A stretch of 7,145 nucleotides of DNA. It comes from Nitrospirota bacterium (GTDB lineage Bacteria; Nitrospirota; Nitrospiria; Nitrospirales; Nitrospiraceae). Below, piece after piece: positions 1-5,526 of this stretch. The stretch lies in NCBI GenBank assembly GCA_020028595.1, contig JAIBHQ010000039.1, positions 1 through 7,145 on the forward strand. Reading direction: 5' to 3'. Positions within the stretch are counted from its first letter, which is position 1; the number at the start of each line of letters is the position of its first letter. A program made the position numbers and the translations under genes. The notes under the pieces were generated by a model that worked only from the letters and a program-made list of their open reading frames with translations, made no database searches and was not told the DNA's origin.

Positions 1-83
1 GCGATGGATAGCCCGAGCAGGAGGGTGACGACAACCACCCGGAAGGCCATCAGCCACTTCAGCCGAACCCTGATTTCGTCCAT
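1..83 (-). CDS. N-terminus of a probable PilS-type sensor histidine kinase (partial, cut by window edge)
   Basis: Reading leftward from the ATG at 83 gives 27 codons beginning MDEIRVRLKW and then a strongly hydrophobic run (LMAFRVVVVTLLLGLSIA), which looks like a short cytoplasmic tip followed by the first membrane helix. The rest of the protein lies outside the window. The gene follows pilC on the same strand after a gap of about 105 nt. In many type IV pilus loci pilC is followed by pilS, whose product is a membrane sensor kinase with an N-terminal multi-helix module, and the visible residues fit that. No catalytic motif is visible, so the kinase call rests on position and the N-terminal pattern. 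There is no clear Shine-Dalgarno sequence before this ATG. The frame stays open further upstream without another ATG, so the start is uncertain. Confidence 0.5.
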   Translation of the reverse strand, partial: MDEIRVRLKWLMAFRVVVVTLLLGLSI

Positions 84-188
84 GGATGCGCGCGCGTCAG
101 TGAGAGTACATGGTGGCAGAGAGCCGCAGGCTTGCTGACGCCCCTCTCGACCGGCCGTCGGCCTGCGTTCGGACTCGTGCGCTGCGCC
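84..188. other. Short gap between pilC and the next gene, no clear signal
   Basis: This 105-nt gap between the pilC stop and the ATG at 83 contains only small GC-rich dyads, for example AGCC-GCA-GGCT at 122-132. None is followed by a T-run, so there is no convincing terminator. I see no good promoter. The two genes may be co-transcribed, but this is inference. Confidence 0.4.
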
Positions 189-1412
189 TTACCCGATCGC
201 GCTGGCCATTTTGAAAATCGGCAGGTACATGGCGATGACGATGAAGCCGATCACCACGCCGAGAAAGACCATCATCATCGGTTCCAGCAGGGCGGTCAAT
301 GCTTCCACCGCCGTATCCACTTCGTCGTCGTAAAAGTCGGCGATCTTGCTCAGCATCGCGTCCAGCGCGCCGGTGGCTTCGCCCACGGCGATCATCTGGG
401 TGACCATGCTGGGGAACACGCCGCTTTTCGCCAGCGGCTCAGCGACGGTTTTGCCTTCACTGATGCTGGACCGTGCCGACATGATGGCATTCTCGACGAC
501 CTTGTTACCAGAGGTCTTGGCCACGATGATCAAACCTTCCAGAATCGGCACACCGCTGCTGATCAAGGTGCCGAGCGTCCGCGTAAATTTCGCCACCGAG
601 GCTTTACGGATCAGATCCCCCATGACCGGCATCTTCAAGGCCAGGATATCCATTTGCAGGCGCCCCTTCGGGGTTTTGTAATAGGCTTTGATCGCTTGCA
701 ACAATCCGTAGGCCCCGCCGCCGAGAACGTACCAGTACGATTGCATGAAATTGCTGGTATCGATCACGATCTGCGTCGGGGTGGGCAGCGCCGTTTTTCC
801 TCCGGACAGTTCCGAAAACATTTTTGCGAAAATCGGGATGACGAAAATCATGAGGACTGTGATCACGATGCCGGCGACGCCCAAGATCGCAGCCGGGTAC
901 ACCATCGCCGATTTGATCTGGGCCTTCAGCTTCATCGCCTTTTCCATGTGGACCGCCAGGCGTCCCAGAATCGTATCCAGCAACCCGCCGGCTTCGCCTG
1001 CGGCCACCATGTTGGTGTAGAGCTCATCGAAGACCTTGGGATGCTTCTTGAGCGCATCGGCAAAGGTATTGCCCCCTTCCACCGAGGCCTTGATCTCGCC
1101 GATCGCCTTCCCGAATTTTTTGTTCTCCAATGAGATGGCCGAGGCAAGAATGTCGAGACACTGGATGAGGGGCAGGCCCGAATTGATCATCGTGGCAAAC
1201 TGGCGGGTGAAGATGACGATGTCCTTATCCGTGGCCCCGCCGCCGAAATCAAAATCAAAATTAAACCCCTTGGCTTTTTCCTGCACGTTGGTGGGAGTGA
1301 TGCCCTGGCCGTCAAGCTGTCTCTTGGCATCATCGAGCGAATTGGCGGTGACTTCGCCTTTTTTGGCCTCGCCCTGTTTCGTTTTTCCGCTATAGGTATA
1401 GACGGTCGGCAT
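189..1412 (-). CDS. pilC: Type IV pilus assembly inner-membrane platform protein PilC
   Basis: PilC/GspF-family polytopic protein of the inner membrane. It forms the platform on which the cytoplasmic ATPases PilB and PilT drive pilin insertion and removal. The 407-residue length is normal for the family. An N-terminal segment (about 1-60, YTYSGKTKQGE near the start) precedes two T2SSF repeats at about 68-191 and 271-393. Each repeat has the family pattern: FTRQFATMINSGLPL and FTRTLGTLISSGVPI at their starts, and GEAGG and GEATG followed by L in the middle. Hydrophobic helices lie at about 172-196, 224-245 and 378-400. The ATG at 1412 is preceded by GAGGTGA (1416-1422 on the complement) at good spacing. 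It has its own promoter and a structured leader. A glycine/phenylalanine/aspartate-rich linker at 49-60 (FNFDFDFGGG) is slightly unusual. Confidence 0.95.
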   Translation of the reverse strand: MPTVYTYSGKTKQGEAKKGEVTANSLDDAKRQLDGQGITPTNVQEKAKGFNFDFDFGGGATDKDIVIFTRQFATMINSGLPLIQCLDILASAISLENKKFGKAIGEIKASVEGGNTFADALKKHPKVFDELYTNMVAAGEAGGLLDTILGRLAVHMEKAMKLKAQIKSAMVYPAAILGVAGIVITVLMIFVIPIFAKMFSELSGGKTALPTPTQIVIDTSNFMQSYWYVLGGGAYGLLQAIKAYYKTPKGRLQMDILALKMPVMGDLIRKASVAKFTRTLGTLISSGVPILEGLIIVAKTSGNKVVENAIMSARSSISEGKTVAEPLAKSGVFPSMVTQMIAVGEATGALDAMLSKIADFYDDEVDTAVEALTALLEPMMMVFLGVVIGFIVIAMYLPIFKMASAIG

Positions 1413-1436
1413 GGGTCACCTCTTTTGCCTCGGCCG

Positions 1437-1461
1437 CTCATCGCACCGCTGGTGCGATGAG
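1437..1461 (-). promoter_or_regulatory. Perfect 11-bp stem-loop in the pilC leader
   Basis: CTCATCGCACC (1437-1447) and GGTGCGATGAG (1451-1461) are exact reverse complements around a 3-nt loop. The hairpin sits about 14 nt upstream of the pilC Shine-Dalgarno sequence and inside the predicted transcript. Neither strand has a following T-run, so it is not a standard intrinsic terminator. It could protect the mRNA, tune translation, or be a DNA operator. The structure is seen directly; the role is inference. Confidence 0.6.
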
Positions 1462-1563
1462 TTCATCAGCCCTGCATCAGCCCTTCGCCCACGAATCTTG
1501 AGCGAACTAAAAACTAAGAATCCGCCCGTTGTTCCAATGGGTTAGAGAAAATAACTGACGGGC

Positions 1564-1592
1564 AGTCTACTGGAGGTACAAAAACTTGTCAA
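1564..1592 (-). promoter_or_regulatory. Sigma70-type promoter for pilC
   Basis: On the minus strand there is TTGACA (1592-1587), a 17-nt spacer and TAGACT (1569-1564). The -35 is a perfect consensus match and the -10 matches at four of six positions. Transcription would begin near 1557, giving a leader of about 145 nt before the pilC ATG at 1412. The region from about 1500 to 1620 is visibly more AT-rich than the flanking genes. No RpoN-type -24/-12 site was seen here. Confidence 0.7.
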
Positions 1593-1645
1593 CTTGAACG
1601 CGTTTCGATGTCGGCAAAATATCAGGAGGTTTTGGCCTATGCCGT

Positions 1646-2197
1646 TTATATCTGGCCGGCATTCATGCGGGCAAATCCTCTATACAGGTAGTGGAACCCC
1701 GACGCCACGGTCAGCAGGACCGTTGAGTACAACAGCGGGTCGAGCAGACGCATGTCCATCTGATGGGACACGAAGACCACGGCAAGCAGAAGATAGGTCA
1801 GCTGGAACACCGTCGTCCCCTTCCCCAGTAACGTGGGTGCGATATCCACTTCCGAACCGGTCAGGTGGGCAAGCAACGCGCCGGTGAGGAGAATCACATC
1901 ACGGCTCACGACAAGAATCACCATCCACAAGGGCACCAAATGCAACGCTGACAGGGTCAGGAAGCCGGACGTCAGGAGCAGTTTGTCCGCCAGCGGATCG
2001 AGATACATGCCCAGCTTGGTGCGCTGATTGGCCGCCCGGGCGATGGTCCCGTCCAGCGCATCCGTGAGGCCGGCGCCCAGCAGCACCGCCAGGGCCGGGT
2101 CGTACGATCCGTACAACATCAGCCCGACGAAGACCGGAATCAGAAGAATCCGAAGCAGGGTCAGGCTGTTGGGAATATTCCACGCGTCGCCGGTCAT
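1646..2197 (-). CDS. pgsA: CDP-diacylglycerol--glycerol-3-phosphate 3-phosphatidyltransferase
   Basis: Integral membrane enzyme that transfers the phosphatidyl group of CDP-diacylglycerol to glycerol-3-phosphate, the committed step towards phosphatidylglycerol and cardiolipin. With the start at 2197 the protein has 183 residues, the normal size. It begins MTGDAWNIPNSLTLLRI, which is typical for PgsA. The CDP-alcohol phosphatidyltransferase signature is complete: D46, D49-G50, A53-R54, G63, D67 and D71, read from DALDGTIAR through GMYLDPLAD. Several hydrophobic helices follow. The frame is open to a GTG at 2281, but a promoter lies at 2236-2265 inside that extension. GGTGA (about 2205-2209) is well placed for the ATG at 2197, so the shorter form is chosen. 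The closest homologues could also be other CDP-OH-P transferases, but the N-terminus favours PgsA. Confidence 0.93.
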   Translation of the reverse strand: MTGDAWNIPNSLTLLRILLIPVFVGLMLYGSYDPALAVLLGAGLTDALDGTIARAANQRTKLGMYLDPLADKLLLTSGFLTLSALHLVPLWMVILVVSRDVILLTGALLAHLTGSEVDIAPTLLGKGTTVFQLTYLLLAVVFVSHQMDMRLLDPLLYSTVLLTVASGFHYLYRGFARMNAGQI

Positions 2198-2235
2198 GAG
2201 GATGTCACCCGTAAGGAAGCCGGAAGATTCGGCCC

Positions 2236-2265
2236 ATCTTAGGAAGCGGGTCTCCAACTTGTCAA
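2236..2265 (-). promoter_or_regulatory. Sigma70-type promoter for pgsA
   Basis: Minus strand TTGACA (2265-2260), 18-nt spacer, TAAGAT (2241-2236). Transcription would start near 2229, leaving a leader of about 32 nt before the ATG at 2197. The 11-mer GTTGACAAGTT around the -35 is identical to that in the pilC promoter. Its place inside the longer open frame argues against translation from 2281. Confidence 0.6.
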
Positions 2266-2275
2266 CGTTAGCCTG

Positions 2276-2304
2276 TTGCACAAGCCGGCACGGCTGACTA
2301 TAAT
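2276..2304 (+). promoter_or_regulatory. Promoter for the small hypothetical gene at 2338
   Basis: A perfect TATAAT -10 is at 2299-2304, with TTGCAC (2276-2281) 17 nt upstream as a weak -35. Expected start is near 2311, about 27 nt before the ATG. A short dyad, AGCCG-GCA-CGGCT (2283-2295), fills the spacer and could be an operator. The -35 elements of this promoter and the pgsA promoter are only about 10 bp apart and face away from each other. Confidence 0.55.
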
Positions 2305-2337
2305 GCCGCTCTGTTCATCAGAAAGGAACCAGCCGGC

Positions 2338-2649
2338 ATGCCGCTTCCGCTGTCGTTCAAAAAAGAAGGCACGATCGAACGTCATCAGGTCGAAGGCATG
2401 GACCCGAGCGATCGTTCTTTCAGCCGTTCGATCCTTGTCAACCGGGTCGCGCAGGGCTACACCGGCAGCGTGATGTACGAAGCCCTGACCGTCACCGGCT
2501 CCATCAAGCCCACAATCGGCGCCGCTGTCTCCAGCGTCGTGGAGAGGATTCAGGAATTCGGCTTTACGCGGATACGCACGAGGCCGAACTTCAAAGGCCA
2601 GCGCTATCTGGCGGAAAAAGAAACCTGGGTGGATTACCAGGACAAGTAG
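2338..2649 (+). CDS. Small conserved-looking protein of unknown function, 103 aa
   Basis: I do not recognise this protein. It is 103 residues, fairly basic, and has no signal peptide or membrane helix. The N-terminus (MPLPLSFKKEG) is followed by a polar stretch. The region from about 33 to 75 alternates short hydrophobic runs (SVMYEALTVTGSIKP, AAVSSVVERI), and the end is charged and aromatic (FKGQRYLAEKETWVDYQDK). The pattern suggests a small alpha/beta soluble domain. The gene is supported by a TATAAT promoter, an AAAGGA ribosome-binding site (2322-2327) ten nt before the ATG, and lack of a better frame on the other strand. It is the only rightward gene in the window. Its TAG stop is also the first triplet of a heptamer repeat array. 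Confidence 0.75.
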   Translation: MPLPLSFKKEGTIERHQVEGMDPSDRSFSRSILVNRVAQGYTGSVMYEALTVTGSIKPTIGAAVSSVVERIQEFGFTRIRTRPNFKGQRYLAEKETWVDYQDK

Positions 2650-2681
2650 CTCACAGCTAATAGCGAATAGCTGATAGCTCT
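2647..2681 (+). repeat. Degenerate heptamer tandem array, TAGCTNA type
   Basis: Five consecutive 7-nt units: TAGCTCA, CAGCTAA, TAGCGAA, TAGCTGA, TAGCTCT. The invariant core is AGC at positions 2-4 of each unit. The first three bases are the stop codon of the upstream gene, so the array begins exactly at the gene end. Confidence 0.75.
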
Positions 2682-2724
2682 GCCTGAAAGATCTCGCTCC
2701 ACCCGCTCCTTAAGCTGTTCGCTA
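2661..2724. terminator. Possible stem between two heptamer arrays at convergent gene ends
   Basis: TAGCGAATAGCT (2661-2672) can pair along 12 positions, one of them a G-U wobble, with AGCTGTTCGCTA (2713-2724) across a loop of about 40 nt. It lies between the stop codons of two convergent genes, where a bidirectional terminator is expected. No T-run follows on either side, so intrinsic termination is not well supported. Confidence 0.3.
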
Positions 2725-2749
2725 CCTGCTACCCGCTACCAGCTCTTCA
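2715..2749 (-). repeat. Degenerate heptamer tandem array, GGTAGCN type
   Basis: Written on the plus strand the units are CTGTTCG, CTACCTG, CTACCCG, CTACCAG, CTCTTCA; the middle three are near-identical. On the minus strand this reads as GGTAGCN repeats running with transcription through the stop codon of the serine hydrolase gene (2722-2724). Its last residues (LVAGSR) are therefore repeat-encoded. Its orientation is opposite to the array at 2647-2681. Confidence 0.75.
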
Positions 2750-3840
2750 TAAATCACATCGTGCATCAGCGGGCGGAACTGTTTGATCGCGTCGTTGCGC
2801 CTCGTCGGATGCACGCGATTGGACAGCAGCACCACTTCCAGCTCTCTTGTCGGATCGACCCAGATCGAGGTGCCGGTATAGCCCAAATGCCCGAACGAAA
2901 CCGCTGAGAACCGGCTTCCCGAAGAAGAGGGCGCCGACGGCGTATCCCAGCCCAGAGCCCAGCTGGACCCGGCGATCTTGTCCTGCCTCGTGATGAACCG
3001 CCGCACCAGATCGATCGGCAATAAACGGCTCCGCCCCGCATAACTATCCAGCCAGTGACTGACCACGGCGGACACAGCCGTTGCCGTTCCGAACAGGCCC
3101 GCGTGGCCGGCCACGCCGCCGATCGCACAGGCGTTCTCGTCATGCACTTCGGCGCGGAGGAGCCGCCCGCGCCAGGGATCATCTTCGGTCGGTGCAATGA
3201 GCGTGATGTTCGGGGAACTCGCGCTTCGTGGCCCGAGAAAAAACAACGGGGCCCGCATCGGTTCGAAGACAGACTCCTGGCAATAGACCGCCAGCGATTT
3301 CCCGCCGGCCCGTTCCACAAGGATGCCGAGCAGGATGAACCCCAGATCGCTGTAGAGACTGCGTGCGCCGGGCGGAGCTTCCAGAGGTTCCTGCTTGATC
3401 AGCCCCAGCGCCATGCTCACAGCGTCCGGACTGCCCATCAGCCCCGGCGTGCGACGGTCTTCCTCCGCAATTCGTTCGTACAGAGGCCGCCAGGCCGGCA
3501 GTCCCGCACTATGCGTCAGCAGATGGTAGACCGTGGCATCGCCGATGGCGCTGCCCTTCAGTTCTTCGACATGCTGCTGCAACGGATCATCCACGCTCAA
3601 CCGGCCGTCCTGAACCAGGCGCAACACTGCCGTCGTGGTGGCCAGCGGTTTGGTCAGCGAGGCCAGATCGTAGATCGTCTCGAGGCGGGCCGGTTCCCGG
3701 GCGGGAACCAGCGCGGCGCAACCGAATGCCCGGTGATAGACGCGTTCCCCGCGAAGACGGATCAGCAGCACGGCGCCGGGAAACACGCCGCCGTCCACCG
3801 CAGCGTTCATGGCATTGGCGATACGATCAGGTTGGCTCAT
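2722..3840 (-). CDS. Beta-lactamase-fold serine hydrolase (class C / AmiE-like family)
   Basis: Serine hydrolase of the beta-lactamase/penicillin-binding fold (Pfam Beta-lactamase type). With the ATG at 3840 it has 372 residues. The three catalytic motifs are visible: SLTK at 61-64 (nucleophile serine and lysine), YSD at 163-165 (second motif, YSDLGFILLG), and HLG at 318-320 (third motif, HLGYTGTS, replacing KTG). The segment after it, WVDPTRELEVVLLSNRVHP, is typical of cell-wall-related members such as the Bacillus AmiE/YbbE group. There is no signal peptide, so a cytoplasmic enzyme is likely. The frame also opens at a TTG at 3852. The ATG is preferred and lies 21 nt after the divIVA stop, but neither has a strong ribosome-binding site. 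Last gene of the operon. Substrate unknown: muropeptide amidase, esterase or D-amino peptidase are all possible; resistance to beta-lactams is not implied. Confidence 0.85.
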   Translation of the reverse strand: MSQPDRIANAMNAAVDGGVFPGAVLLIRLRGERVYHRAFGCAALVPAREPARLETIYDLASLTKPLATTTAVLRLVQDGRLSVDDPLQQHVEELKGSAIGDATVYHLLTHSAGLPAWRPLYERIAEEDRRTPGLMGSPDAVSMALGLIKQEPLEAPPGARSLYSDLGFILLGILVERAGGKSLAVYCQESVFEPMRAPLFFLGPRSASSPNITLIAPTEDDPWRGRLLRAEVHDENACAIGGVAGHAGLFGTATAVSAVVSHWLDSYAGRSRLLPIDLVRRFITRQDKIAGSSWALGWDTPSAPSSSGSRFSAVSFGHLGYTGTSIWVDPTRELEVVLLSNRVHPTRRNDAIKQFRPLMHDVIYEELVAGSR

Positions 3841-3861
3841 GCTGCCGGGCAAGTTCGATCG

Positions 3862-4377
3862 TCAGCGGGGGGGATGACCGGTCATCGGCTCATCATCCAC
3901 CATCGGCTCCATTCCAGTCGAGGAGTCCCCGTCCTGCTCTTCCAGATTCAACGCCCGATCGAACGTCCGCAACGTCCCGCGCAGCCGCTCGATCGCCATC
4001 GCCCGCTGCTTGCGAAGATCGGAGAGTTCGCGCTGGAGCTTGGCCATCTCCTCGCGGGTGTGCCTCAGCAGATCCGCCGCCATCACTTCCGCTTCCTTGA
4101 CGATCAGCTCGGCATCCCGCTTGGCCGCCTCTTTCAGTTCCTCCGTCATGGTTTGCGTGGACACGAGCGTCCTCGTCAGCGCCGTCTCGGCCTTTTTGGA
4201 GTCGGTCAGTTGCCCTTCCGTCGATCCCAACTTTTCGCGCAACATCGCAAGCTCACGATTCAACTCATCGACCGTCTGGGCAATTTCCTCAAGAAACCGG
4301 TCCACGTCCTGCCGGTTATAGCCTCGCAGGGACACCTTGAAGACCATATGTTGAATGTCGAGCGGCGTGATTCTCAT
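3862..4377 (-). CDS. divIVA: DivIVA-domain protein
   Basis: Coiled-coil cytoplasmic protein of the DivIVA/GpsB family, which gathers at curved or dividing membrane and recruits partners for septum placement or polar growth. The 171 residues start with the diagnostic block ITPLDIQHMVFKVSLRGYN followed by RQDVDRFLEEI (residues 3-31). A long heptad-rich coiled coil runs to about 140, and a short acidic, disordered tail follows (about 143-171). The ATG at 4377 is preceded by GAGGTGA four to five nt upstream. It begins 22 nt after the yggT stop. A run of seven G (plus strand 3867-3873) lies at the last codons; slippage there would change only the tail. Confidence 0.92.
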   Translation of the reverse strand: MRITPLDIQHMVFKVSLRGYNRQDVDRFLEEIAQTVDELNRELAMLREKLGSTEGQLTDSKKAETALTRTLVSTQTMTEELKEAAKRDAELIVKEAEVMAADLLRHTREEMAKLQRELSDLRKQRAMAIERLRGTLRTFDRALNLEEQDGDSSTGMEPMVDDEPMTGHPPR

Positions 4378-4399
4378 CGTTCACCTCGCAAGCGTTCGC

Positions 4400-4696
4400 T
4401 TAGTGCAGTTGGGCGGCGACCTCGTACAGCGATGCCACCACGGCGTACTGCAGAAACACAATGATTAAAATCGCCAGAAACGGCGATAGATCGATCCCCA
4501 TCTGCCACCCCAATCGTCGCCGGATCGGCGCCAGCACCGGCTCGGTGGCCCGCTCCAGAAACTGCACGATCGGATTCCAGGGATCGGGATTCACCCAGGA
4601 GACCAGTGCGCGGGCGATAATGATCCACATGTACAATTGCAGGAAGAGTTCCACAATCTTGGCCAGGCCCTGCACCGCATTGCCGGCGACAAACAT
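4400..4696 (-). CDS. yggT: YggT/YlmG family membrane protein
   Basis: Small integral membrane protein of 98 residues. Two hydrophobic helices are seen at about 14-33 and 70-92. Between them is the family motif region: ALVSWVNPDPWNPIVQFL and then ATEPVLAPIRR (residues 30-60). In Gram-positive bacteria the homologue YlmG sits in the division-linked cluster; its biochemical role is not firmly known, with proposed links to envelope or thylakoid organisation and osmotic stress. The ATG overlaps the proC stop by one nt (TGATG), which points to translational coupling. Confidence 0.92.
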   Translation of the reverse strand: MFVAGNAVQGLAKIVELFLQLYMWIIIARALVSWVNPDPWNPIVQFLERATEPVLAPIRRRLGWQMGIDLSPFLAILIIVFLQYAVVASLYEVAAQLH

Positions 4697-5526
4697 CAGC
4701 GCTTGATCTCCCGCCCCAACTCCTCCGACCGTTTTGCCGCGGCTTCCACCGCCGCCATCAGCGTGGCACGAAGTCCGCCCTGCTCAAGGCGATGCAGCCC
4801 CGCGATCGTCGTCCCGCCCGGGGACGCCACGCGATCCTTCAGCTTGGCCGGATGCTCGCCGGTCTCCAGCACCATCCGCGCCGCGCCCAGCACCGTCTGT
4901 GCCGCCAGCAGATCCGCGACCGTCCGGGGCAAGCCCATCTTGACGCCGCCATCCGCGAGCGCCTCGATCGCCAGAAAGACATAGGCCGGGCCGCTGCCGC
5001 TCAAGCCGGTCACCGCATCCATCAACCGTTCTTCCACCACGACGGCCCGGCCGACCGCCTCGAACAGGCGGCGGGCGAGCTGCTGATCCTTGTCCGTGAC
5101 ACCGGCTCCGAACGAGAGCGCCGACACTCCGTCGCGGACCAGCACCGGCGTGTTGGGCATCGCACGCACGATGCGCGCGCCTTTCGGAGCCAGCTTCGCA
5201 AGATGCGCGATCGTCACGCCGGCGGCAATCGAGAGCACGAGCTTGCCCGCCAGCGCGGACGACAGGCCTTTCACCACCTCATCGAGAATCTGCGGTTTCA
5301 CCGCCAGCACCACCACATCGGCCCAGGACGCCGCGTCGCGGTTGTCCGATCCGGTGCGCACTCCGAAGCGCCGTTTCATCATATCGCGCCGCTCGGCGCT
5401 GGCATCCGTGGCGAACAGCGCGTCGGGAACCACCGTTTTCGCCGCCAACCATCCGCCGATCAGGGCTTCGCCCATCTGCCCGGCCCCGATGACTGCAATC
5501 GTCGTCGCCTTCCCTGATTTAGCCAC
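4696..5526 (-). CDS. proC: Pyrroline-5-carboxylate reductase
   Basis: Catalyses the NAD(P)H-dependent reduction of 1-pyrroline-5-carboxylate to L-proline, the last step of proline synthesis, in the cytoplasm. From the GTG at 5526 it is 276 residues, the usual length. The Rossmann fingerprint GAGQMG is at 14-19, VKPQ at 76-79, MPNTP at 123-127, the ProC signature around GLSGSGPAY at 174-182, and SPGGTT at 235-240. The frame stays open upstream to 5709, but that extension overlaps yggS and has no family similarity. GTG is supported by GGTGA just upstream and by an 8-nt overlap with the end of yggS (GTGGCTAA), a common coupling arrangement. Confidence 0.94.
   Translation of the reverse strand: MAKSGKATTIAVIGAGQMGEALIGGWLAAKTVVPDALFATDASAERRDMMKRRFGVRTGSDNRDAASWADVVVLAVKPQILDEVVKGLSSALAGKLVLSIAAGVTIAHLAKLAPKGARIVRAMPNTPVLVRDGVSALSFGAGVTDKDQQLARRLFEAVGRAVVVEERLMDAVTGLSGSGPAYVFLAIEALADGGVKMGLPRTVADLLAAQTVLGAARMVLETGEHPAKLKDRVASPGGTTIAGLHRLEQGGLRATLMAAVEAAAKRSEELGREIKR

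Noticed and set aside
132..1133. Open frame of 333 codons on the plus strand
   Set aside because: Antisense to pilC, with a low-complexity H/D/R/Q-rich product and no recognisable domain.
1639..1887. Plus-strand ATG with a good AGGAGG (1624-1629) nine nt upstream, opening a frame antisense to the end of pgsA
   Set aside because: The ribosome-binding site is good, but the product looks like a random mirror translation and no promoter was seen on that strand. Kept only as a curiosity.
2647..2749. CRISPR-like or REP element
   Set aside because: The units are 7 nt with no spacers, and the sequences differ from array to array, unlike CRISPR or a fixed REP family.
3867..3873. Run of seven G at the end of divIVA as a phase-variation switch
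   Set aside because: A slip would alter only the last residues of a disordered tail, so a switch role is unlikely.
4390..4401. Palindrome AAGCGTTCGCTT at the yggT stop as a terminator
   Set aside because: Very short stem, no T-run, and divIVA follows within 22 nt in the same operon.
3055..4464. Long open frame of 469 codons on the plus strand
   Set aside because: It lies antisense to the hydrolase and divIVA, both with clear family motifs. It is histidine, glutamine and arginine rich without domains, as expected of a mirror frame in GC-rich DNA.
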